Source: CAYOBW01 sp964402115
GTDB taxonomy: Bacteria > Verrucomicrobiota > Kiritimatiellia > UBA8416 > CAYOBW01
Assembly (NCBI GenBank): GCA_964402115.1
Contig: CAYOBW010000106.1
Coordinates: forward strand, 1 to 23,142
Reading direction: 5' to 3'
Length of the DNA stretch: 23,142 bases
Made by a program: the position numbers and the translations under genes. Below are positions 1 to 6,530 of the stretch, in pieces. The notes below the pieces were generated by a model. It was not told the origin of the DNA. It worked only from the letters and a program-made list of their open reading frames with translations, and ran no database searches. Position 1 is the first letter of the stretch. Each line of letters opens with the position of its first letter.

Positions 1-47
1 AGATGTTCGGGCAGGGCAAAGCCGGCGCCGCCGCACCGCCGCAGTGA
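1..47 (+). CDS. Possible C-terminal tail of an upstream gene (partial)
   Basis: A reading frame open from the left edge ends at a TGA at 45-47 and encodes the Gly/Ala/Pro-rich tail FGQGKAGAAAPPQ. Low-complexity tails like this are common at protein C-termini, and the sequence turns AT-richer and repeat-like directly after the stop, as expected for a gene end. The piece is too short to name a product, and it could be a chance open frame. Confidence 0.25.
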   Translation, partial: MFGQGKAGAAAPPQ

Positions 48-196
48 GACGCTCGACAAGATTAACGAATACTGAACCGCAGAATGTCGAAGGCTCTTTC
101 CTTCGTGATTCGGACCTCATTATTCGTCAAATCTGACAATGTGTTCTGAACCTATAAGACGCTAACCTTCTCAATGTTGTCGCGATAGGCGCTCTA

Positions 197-248
197 CCGG
201 CCGAGGACGGCCGGCTCCACATGCGCTGGAGACGGCGGTCTCCGCCGT
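197..248. repeat. Compound palindrome, copy A (double hairpin on a common stem)
   Basis: Three nested inverted repeats lie in a row: CCGGCC 197-202 with GGCCGG 209-214, CTCCA 215-219 with TGGAG 227-231, and ACGGCGG 232-238 with CCGCCGT 242-248. The order hairpin, short stem, hairpin and the core motifs (ACGGC.G arms, CTCC/GGAG stem) match the module at 15172-15240, so I read this as a diverged, shorter member of the same family. Confidence 0.6.
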
Positions 249-319
249 TTCGGCGCGCAAGCAGCGACAACTCCGAGACGGTTAGTAAGCGGTCTTCCCG
301 GGATCGCCCCGTTCACGAC

Positions 320-403
320 GGCTCGCGGGGCCGCTCGCCCTCCCTCGCGGTGGTATACGGGTTGTATGGAATCGCACCGGGAGGGCGAACGTCCTCGTGA
401 GCC
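320..403. repeat. 24-bp imperfect inverted repeat
   Basis: The left arm (320-343, starting GGCTCGCGGGG and ending TCGCCCTCC) is the near reverse complement of the right arm (380-403, starting GGAGGGCGAACG and ending TCGTGAGCC), with a 36-base spacer. Four mismatches by eye. It is probably a dispersed intergenic repeat rather than an operator, because its sequence resembles neither of the other palindromes here and it lies 300 bases from the next gene. Confidence 0.6.
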
Positions 404-498
404 GTGTGCGAGGCGGGTGCATATGCAGCGCGAGGAACGCCGGCGACCACGTCGGCGAGGATCAGGGCCGGGAGCCGTTCTCATTATGGCCTGAGAGA

Positions 499-569
499 CC
501 GCCTGAAGGCGGGACTCCGAACGTCGCAATCGCGTTGGAAACCCGTTTGGAGTCCCGGCTTTAGCGGCC
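499..569. repeat. Inverted repeat upstream of the GH20 gene
   Basis: GGGACTCCGAACG (511-523) pairs with CGTTTGGAGTCCC (544-556) with one mismatch. Pairing continues outward with more mismatches between the flanks (CCGCCTGAAGGC near 500 and GGCTTTAGCGG near 560). The loop is about 20 bases. A transcript would form a strong hairpin in the leader of the GH20 operon if transcription starts upstream. No T-run follows, so it is not a typical intrinsic terminator. Confidence 0.6.
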
Positions 570-701
570 CCTCAGACATCTTCCGGTGGCCATCATGCGA
601 ACGGCTGAGGGCCCGGGATTCGCTATTGCACCCTTCCGCGTTCTGGGGCAGCATGCCCGGCTGAGCGGCGGACCCGTGAAGGTCCAGCCGGGGAGATTAA
701 C

Positions 702-2609
702 ATGCAGCACTCGCGTCGTACGTTCCTGAAGCTGAGCGCCGCGGCCGCCCTGGCGGCGGCAGCCTGGGCGGTGGCCGGGACGGCGCGGGCGGACACCGCG
801 GCGCTGCGGATCATCCCCCAGCCGGTCAGCGTCGTGACGGCGGGCGGCTCGTTCGCGCTGGGCAACGAGCTGGCGGTCTCCGTGACCCCGGCCAGCGCGG
901 AAGCCGCCGGCGTCGCCCGGCAGCTGGCGGAACGCCTGGGCAGCGCCACCGGACGCCGCGTCGACGTGCGCCCCGCGGATGGCGCGGGCGGGGCGATTCG
1001 CCTGGCGATCCGGGCGGACCGCGAGGCCGCGATCGGCGACGAGGGGTACCGGCTGGAGGTGGCCGCCGGCGGCGTCACCCTCGCGGCGAACAGTCCGGCC
1101 GGGCTGTTCTACGGGATGCAGACCCTCCTCCAGCTGCTTCCGCCGGAAGCGGAGTCCGCGGCCGGCGGCCGGACCCGGACGTACGCGTTGCCCTGCGTGA
1201 CGATCGTGGACTACCCGCGCTTCGCGTGGCGCGGGCTGCTTCTGGACGTCAGCCGCCATTTCTTCACGAAGGAAGAGGTCAAACGCTATCTGGACGAAAT
1301 GGCGCGCTACAAGTTCAACGTCTTCCACTGGCATCTGACGGACGACCAGGGGTGGCGCATCGAGATCAAGAAATATCCCAAACTCACCGAGGTTGGCGCC
1401 TGGCGCGTGCCGCGCCAGGGCATCTGGTGGTCCTTCGCCCCGCCGCAGCCGGGCGAGAAGGCCACCGAGGGCGGCTTCTACTCGCAGGACGATATCCGCG
1501 AAGTCGTGGCCTACGCCCGCGAGCGGTTCATCAACATCCTTCCCGAAGTGGATATCCCCGGGCACAGCATGGCCGCGCTGGCCGCGCATCCGGAGCTTTC
1601 CTGCACCGGCGGGCCGTTTACGGTGAACCCGGGCTCCAAGTTCTACGGCTCGATCGAGAACAGCCTGTGCGCGGGGCAGGAAGCCACGTACCGGTTCATC
1701 GACGACGTGTCCGGGGAGCTCGCCGCGCTGTTTCCGTTCCGCTATTTCCACATGGGCGGAGACGAGGCGTTTCATGGATTCTGGTCGAAGTGCCCGCGCT
1801 GCCAGGCGGCGCGGAAGGAGCACAGCCTGGCCAACAACGAAGAGCTGCAGAGTCACTTCGTGCGGCGCGTCGAGAAGATCCTCGAGGGCCACGGCAAGAA
1901 GCTCCTCGGCTGGGATGAAATCCTCATGGGCGGGCTCAGCCCCAACGCCACCGTGATGTCGTGGCGCGGCGTCCAGGGCGGCATCAGCGCGGCGAAGCAG
2001 AACCACGACGTCGTCATGACGCCGAGCCCCCACTACTACCTTGACCTGTACCAGGGCGATCCGCTGGTCGAACCCAATACCTACAGCCTCAGCACGCTCA
2101 AGATGGTCTACGAACTCGAGCCCGTTCCCGCCGGCGTGGACCCCGCGCGCATCCTCGGCGTACAGGGCAATCTCTGGACGGAATCCGTCCCGACCTACCG
2201 CCACGCGCAGTACATGACCTGGCCCCGCGGGTTCGCCCTCGCGGAGACCGCCTGGTCGCCCGCCGCGCTCAAGAACTGGACGAACTTCACCGCCCGCGTG
2301 GAGCGGCACTTCGAGCGGTTCCAGGCCGCAAATTGGAACTATGCGCCCGCGCTGTTCGACGCCAGGGTCCAGGTTGCGCGCGACGCGGACGGTTCGTTGC
2401 GCATCGCGCTCGCCACGGAGCTGGCGAACGTGGACATCCACTACACGTTCACCATCGCCAACCCCGACGCGCACTACCCGCGGTACGCGGCGCCCCTCAA
2501 AGTGCCGCCCGGCGCGAGCGAGCTGCGCGTCGTGACCAGCCGTAACGGCCGTTTGCTGGGTCGCCAAATCAACTTCCCGATCGCCGAACTGGAGAAACGG
2601 GCAAAGTAA
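702..2609 (+). CDS. Exported beta-N-acetylhexosaminidase, glycoside hydrolase family 20
   Basis: Hydrolyses terminal beta-linked N-acetylhexosamine (GlcNAc/GalNAc) from glycans outside the cytoplasm. The N-terminus SRRTFLKLSAAAALA fits a twin-arginine signal, with probable cleavage after ARA near residue 30. Residues ~35-170 form the GH20b lead domain (LRIIPQPVSV...), and ~173-525 the catalytic barrel. The barrel carries WHLTDDQGWRIEIKKYP and the signature HMGGDEAFHGFW, with the catalytic Asp354-Glu355 pair (Glu acid/base, Asp assisting the substrate acetamido group). LGVQGNLWTE further on is also typical. About 100 residues follow as a small beta domain. The length of 635 residues is normal for bacterial GH20. 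Shine-Dalgarno GGGGAG is six bases before this ATG. First gene of the + strand glycosidase cluster, with an 84-base gap to the next gene. Family certain; the exact substrate is unknown. Confidence 0.95.
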   Translation: MQHSRRTFLKLSAAAALAAAAWAVAGTARADTAALRIIPQPVSVVTAGGSFALGNELAVSVTPASAEAAGVARQLAERLGSATGRRVDVRPADGAGGAIRLAIRADREAAIGDEGYRLEVAAGGVTLAANSPAGLFYGMQTLLQLLPPEAESAAGGRTRTYALPCVTIVDYPRFAWRGLLLDVSRHFFTKEEVKRYLDEMARYKFNVFHWHLTDDQGWRIEIKKYPKLTEVGAWRVPRQGIWWSFAPPQPGEKATEGGFYSQDDIREVVAYARERFINILPEVDIPGHSMAALAAHPELSCTGGPFTVNPGSKFYGSIENSLCAGQEATYRFIDDVSGELAALFPFRYFHMGGDEAFHGFWSKCPRCQAARKEHSLANNEELQSHFVRRVEKILEGHGKKLLGWDEILMGGLSPNATVMSWRGVQGGISAAKQNHDVVMTPSPHYYLDLYQGDPLVEPNTYSLSTLKMVYELEPVPAGVDPARILGVQGNLWTESVPTYRHAQYMTWPRGFALAETAWSPAALKNWTNFTARVERHFERFQAANWNYAPALFDARVQVARDADGSLRIALATELANVDIHYTFTIANPDAHYPRYAAPLKVPPGASELRVVTSRNGRLLGRQINFPIAELEKRAK

Positions 2610-2693
2610 CAGATGGCCGTCCGGCGAAGCGCCGGCGCCGGCGCGGATCGTCCGCAACGGAGACAGCGGAAGGAGGCAGTTGTGAGGAGTGTC

Positions 2694-4325
2694 ATGAAAC
2701 GGAATGCACGGCTGAACGGTGGAATCTTTTGCGCCATCTGGCTGTCCGCGGGGAGCGCGCCGGCTGCGCCGGTTGCGTGGTACCGGATGGAGGACACGAC
2801 GGTCACCACCGGCCTCAACACGATCTTCGACGTGATGGCCGACTCCTCGGGTAACGGGTATCACCTCGATTTCTGGCCCGGCGGCGCCGGCGGGTGGGGT
2901 CAGATCACGGCGGCGACGCACAGCACGGACGTGCCGACCCGCTTCACGTTCCACACGGGGTTCGGGGGCGGCACCTACTCGTGGGACAACGCCACGCTGT
3001 CGAGTTCGCTGAGCGGCTGCCTGTTCTTCGAGACCGGCGGAACCGTGTTCCCCTTCCGCTTCCCGAGCGCCGACTTCACCGTCGAGGGCTTCTTCAAGAC
3101 CGCCGGCGACCAGTCCGCCGCGGGCCGTATGGACCTCACGTTCCAGTCGCAGGCCAAGTACCAGTGGCTGATCAACCTCAACGAGGGCGAAGCCGGGAAG
3201 CTGGCGTTCGGCATCGCGGCCGCCCCCTATTACAACGTGGCGCTCTCGCCAAACGGGGGCACGGGCAAGAACTTCGCCGACGGCAAGTGGCACTATTTCG
3301 CGGCGCGCTACGACGATGCGGCGAACGGGACCAAGGACCGCCTGACGCTCCAGGTTGTGGACGAAGACGGCAACGTATACGGCGGCACGACCGAGACCGC
3401 GGACGGCTTCTCCAACTATGCCGACAACAACAACCTCCTGCTCGGCCGGTACAACAACATTGCCGGGGCCAAGGGGCACCTGGTGGGGAAGATGGACGAG
3501 ATCCGCGTCAGCACGACGGCCCTGGCCGCCGCCGACCTGATGGTGGAAATCCCCGCCCACAGCATCAGCGGGATCGGGTTCTGGCGCATGGAGGAGACGC
3601 TGCCGCTGCTGGACGGCCTGCGGGCGGACGTGGTCACCGACTCCAGCACGCCCGTGGACCAGAAGCTCGACTGGTACAGCGGCGTGGGCAGCGGGCACTA
3701 CGCCTACACGACGTCAGCCGTGCCGCCCGCGCTCATGCTGGCCGTGGGCCGCACCGGCGGCAGCCGCTCGTTCGACGCCGGACGGTCCCTGGCCGGGAGC
3801 CGGGGCGGCCAGGGCGAAGTGCTGTTCTTGAACGGTTCGGACACGGGCACGCCGGCCTTCAGCGCCACGAGCTTCACCGTGGAAGCGTTCTTCAAGACCG
3901 CCGGCGCCGGTCTCCAGGAGATCGTGTGCTACGGCTTCAACGGCCGCTTCGCCGTCTATCTCGACAACGGCCAGCTCAAGTTCAAGGCCGGCGGGCAGGT
4001 GCTGACGACGGGCGCCGTCGGCAAGTTCAACGACGACCAGTGGCACTACGTCGCCGTGAGTTACGAGACGCGGGCGGGCGACGATGAGCTGAAGTTGCGC
4101 GCCTTCTCCAGCGGCGACTCGGCGTATACCGTGGTGACGGGCACAACGGCCGGGGCGCTGGCCGCTCCCGGCCGTAACCTCTCCATCGGCGGCGACAATG
4201 TCAGCCCCGGCGGCCAGGGCTTCCGCGGGCTGATCGACGAGGTACGCTTCAGCAGCTACGTGCGCCTCAACAGCGAGTTGCTCGGCGTGCCCCGCGCGCA
4301 GGGCACGGTCTTCATCGTGCGGTAG
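2694..4325 (+). CDS. Secreted protein with two LamG (concanavalin A-like) domains
   Basis: A probable carbohydrate- or surface-binding protein. A Sec signal (KRNARLNGGIFCAIWLSAGSAPAAP) is followed directly by two tandem LamG/laminin-G-3-type jelly rolls, about residues 27-290 and 296-535. The tandem units share clear internal copies: WYRMEDT against FWRMEET, and FTVEGFFKTAG against FTVEAFFKTAG. The second ends in the usual GLIDEVRFSSYVRL. No catalytic motif, anchor or sorting signal is seen. The start is a choice: ATG 2694 has GAGGAG four bases upstream, and an in-frame GTG at 2682 has AGGAGG (2671-2676) five bases upstream. Both give a signal peptide. Open frame extends back to 2613, but that stretch looks non-coding. 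It lies 84 bases after GH20 and 31 bases before the next glycosidase, so it probably helps bind or present their substrate. Confidence 0.85.
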   Translation: MKRNARLNGGIFCAIWLSAGSAPAAPVAWYRMEDTTVTTGLNTIFDVMADSSGNGYHLDFWPGGAGGWGQITAATHSTDVPTRFTFHTGFGGGTYSWDNATLSSSLSGCLFFETGGTVFPFRFPSADFTVEGFFKTAGDQSAAGRMDLTFQSQAKYQWLINLNEGEAGKLAFGIAAAPYYNVALSPNGGTGKNFADGKWHYFAARYDDAANGTKDRLTLQVVDEDGNVYGGTTETADGFSNYADNNNLLLGRYNNIAGAKGHLVGKMDEIRVSTTALAAADLMVEIPAHSISGIGFWRMEETLPLLDGLRADVVTDSSTPVDQKLDWYSGVGSGHYAYTTSAVPPALMLAVGRTGGSRSFDAGRSLAGSRGGQGEVLFLNGSDTGTPAFSATSFTVEAFFKTAGAGLQEIVCYGFNGRFAVYLDNGQLKFKAGGQVLTTGAVGKFNDDQWHYVAVSYETRAGDDELKLRAFSSGDSAYTVVTGTTAGALAAPGRNLSIGGDNVSPGGQGFRGLIDEVRFSSYVRLNSELLGVPRAQGTVFIVR

Positions 4326-4356
4326 GCCTGCGGTGCGGTGAGTTGAGAGGACGAAC

Positions 4357-6438
4357 ATGCACAGACTCCGGTATACGGCGTCGGCCGGCGCGCTCGCGGT
4401 CATCCTGGTGGCGCGCGCGGCGGCGGCGGAACCGGCCGGGCCGGTCGCGGCCGCCGGCCGGACAGGCGTGCTCGACGAGGAGGCGCTCGCCGCCCACGTG
4501 GCGCGCTTCAATGCCGCCGACGAGGAGCTCTACCCGCAACACATCCCGAATGCGGGGGCGCTCGACTTCCTGCGCGCGAACGTGCCGCGCTTCGAGTGCC
4601 CCGACCAGGCGCTGGAGGAGATCTACTACTTCCGCTGGTGGACCTATCGCAAGCACATCAAGGCCACGCCGGACGGCTTCGTCATCACGGAGTTCCTGCC
4701 GCCCGTGGGCTGGGCGTCGAAGCACAACACGATCAGCTGCGCCGCCGGCCACCACCTCTATGAAGGGCGCTGGCTGCGCGATCCCCGGTACGTGGACGAC
4801 TACACGACGTTCTGGCTGCGCCGCGGCACGGGCCTGCACCGCTACAGCCATTGGCTGGCCGACGCCATCTGGGCGCGCTACGCCGTGACGGGCGACGCCG
4901 CGTTGCCGAAGGAGCTGCTGCCCGACCTGGTGGAGAACTTCCGCCTCTGGGAGCGGGAGCGGCGCGACCCCAACGGCCTGTTCTGGCAGGTGGACGGCGC
5001 CGACGGCATGGAGGTGGCCATCGGCGGCACCGGGTACCGCGCCACGCTCAACAGCTACATGTTCGGCGACGCGCGGGCCATCGCCGCCATGGCCCGGCTG
5101 GCGGGCCGGGAGGAGCTGGCGCGCCAGTTCGACGCCGAGGCGGCGCGGCTCAAGGCGCTCGTGCAGGAGAAGCTCTGGGACCACGAGGCGCAGTTCTTCA
5201 AGATGCGTAAACGCCCCGCCAAACCGGGCGATCCCGAGCCGCCGCTCGCGGACGTGCGCGAGCTGTACGGCTACACGCCGTGGTATTTCAACCTCCCGGA
5301 TTCCGATAAGGCGGGGGCGTGGCGGCCGCTCATGGATCCGCAGGGGTTCTACGCGCCGTTCGGGCCGACGACCGCCGAGCAGCGGCACCCCGGCTTCCGC
5401 GTGGCGTACGCGGGCCACGAATGCCAGTGGAACGGCCCGAGCTGGCCGCTTTCCACCGCGGTGACGCTGACCGCGCTGGCCAACCTGCTGAACAACTACC
5501 GGCAGGACTTGGTCGGCAAGCGCGACTACTGGCAGACGTTCCAGTGCTACACGCGCAGCCACCGTTTCCGTCAGCTCCCGCCGGAGGCGCCCGCGCTCAC
5601 CCGTTCGCACGACAACACCGTGGCGCGGCACACGTGGTGGGCGCAGGAGCGGCTGGGCGGCACGGAGTGGGTGCAGTACGCGTTCAAGGCGCCGGTCACG
5701 GCGGACGCGGTCGAGGTGTTCTGGTACGACGACGCGGCCGGCATCGACCCGCCGGCCGCGTGGCGGCTGCTGGCCTTGCACGGCGACGCGTGGCAGGAGG
5801 TGCGGGCCAAGGGCCCCTGCGGCGCCGTCACGAACCGGTTCAACCGGGTGATGTTCGAGCCCGTCACGACCACCGCGCTGCGGCTGGAGGCCAGGGCGGC
5901 GGCGGGCATGAGCGCGGGCATCCTCGAATGGCGCGTCTTCCAGGGCGGCACGAATGTGGCGCCTGCCGCCACGCCCTCCGCGTCCTACAGCGACAGCTAC
6001 GCGGCCCGGCTGAGCGCCCTGAACGACGGCGAGCGCCAGACGGCGCGCCTCGAGACGGAGCAGTCGTGGATCGACGAGAACCTGAACCCCTTCAACGGCG
6101 ATTGGATCGCCCGGACGCTCCTGCGGCAGCGTGGCCAGAAGCCGGCGGAGCGCGGCAAGGACTACAACCACTCCACCTTCTGCGACCTGGTCATCACCGG
6201 GCTGGCCGGCCTGCGCCCGCGCGCGGACGACGTGGTCGAAGTCAACCCGCTCGCCCCGGAGGACTGGGACTTCTTCTGCCTCGACAACCTCCCCTACCAC
6301 GGCCGCACGCTGACGATCCTCTGGGACCGGACCGGCGCGCGCTATGGCAGGGGCGCGGGCCTGCGCGTGCTGGCGGATGGCCGCGAGATTGCGCAGGGCG
6401 CGACGCTGGCGCGCGTGACGGGCAAGCTGGCGCGCTGA
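4357..6438 (+). CDS. Exported MGH1/GH63-like (alpha/alpha)6 glycosidase with inserted discoidin-like domain
   Basis: A signal peptide (HRLRYTASAGALAVILVARAAAA) precedes a catalytic (alpha/alpha)6 barrel of the MGH1/GH63-like six-hairpin superfamily. Hallmarks are YYFRWWTYRKHIK, VDGADGMEVAIGG (candidate acid residues Asp213/Asp216), YRATLNSYMFGDA and WNGPSWPLSTAVTLTALANL. At about residues 410-530 a beta-sandwich of discoidin/CBM32 character (RHTWWAQERLGGTEWVQYAF, VEVFWYDD, WRLLAL) interrupts the barrel. The final helices resume at DYNHSTFCDLVITGLAGLRP, and the protein ends in a beta domain (NPLAPEDWDFFCLDNLPYHG). The substrate cannot be read from sequence; relatives act on alpha-mannosidic, glucosidic or arabinosidic linkages. 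Shine-Dalgarno AGAGG (4346-4350) is six bases before ATG. Third gene of the cluster, 31 bases behind the LamG gene, so very likely co-transcribed. Superfamily secure, exact GH family not. Confidence 0.85.
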   Translation: MHRLRYTASAGALAVILVARAAAAEPAGPVAAAGRTGVLDEEALAAHVARFNAADEELYPQHIPNAGALDFLRANVPRFECPDQALEEIYYFRWWTYRKHIKATPDGFVITEFLPPVGWASKHNTISCAAGHHLYEGRWLRDPRYVDDYTTFWLRRGTGLHRYSHWLADAIWARYAVTGDAALPKELLPDLVENFRLWERERRDPNGLFWQVDGADGMEVAIGGTGYRATLNSYMFGDARAIAAMARLAGREELARQFDAEAARLKALVQEKLWDHEAQFFKMRKRPAKPGDPEPPLADVRELYGYTPWYFNLPDSDKAGAWRPLMDPQGFYAPFGPTTAEQRHPGFRVAYAGHECQWNGPSWPLSTAVTLTALANLLNNYRQDLVGKRDYWQTFQCYTRSHRFRQLPPEAPALTRSHDNTVARHTWWAQERLGGTEWVQYAFKAPVTADAVEVFWYDDAAGIDPPAAWRLLALHGDAWQEVRAKGPCGAVTNRFNRVMFEPVTTTALRLEARAAAGMSAGILEWRVFQGGTNVAPAATPSASYSDSYAARLSALNDGERQTARLETEQSWIDENLNPFNGDWIARTLLRQRGQKPAERGKDYNHSTFCDLVITGLAGLRPRADDVVEVNPLAPEDWDFFCLDNLPYHGRTLTILWDRTGARYGRGAGLRVLADGREIAQGATLARVTGKLAR

Positions 6439-6530
6439 CCGCCGGCCTGTTGACGACGCTGTCGCCGCCTGGCATGCACCCGGACGAAAGAGGCGACAAA
6501 CATGAGTTCCGCACACAGCGGGAGATCGGC

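Larger units (their letters stand above)
48..701. other. Long intergenic region packed with palindromic repeats
   Basis: No credible gene is present. The 48-190 stretch is AT-richer than its surroundings and holds a small hairpin (CGAAGG 88-93 with CCTTCG 100-105). The rest carries three inverted-repeat modules, listed separately. The promoter of the downstream glycosidase operon should lie here or within the repeats, but no convincing -35/-10 pair stands out. The only clear expression signal is the Shine-Dalgarno GGGGAG at 690-695, six bases before the ATG at 702. Confidence 0.6.

Noticed and set aside
320..569. CRISPR array or tandem repeat
   Set aside because: The elements are inverted, of different sequence and not regularly spaced; no cas gene is present.
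561..3698. 1045-codon open frame on the - strand opposite the GH20 and LamG genes
   Set aside because: Its translation is Arg/Gly/Val/His-rich with no domain, and it lies antisense to two well-supported genes. Long antisense frames are a by-product of very GC-rich codon use.
5319..6530. Upstream extension of the 6531 gene to give an 1176-residue protein
   Set aside because: The extension overlaps the preceding glycosidase and is Arg/Ala/Pro-rich. ATG 6531 has a good Shine-Dalgarno and a signal peptide directly after it.
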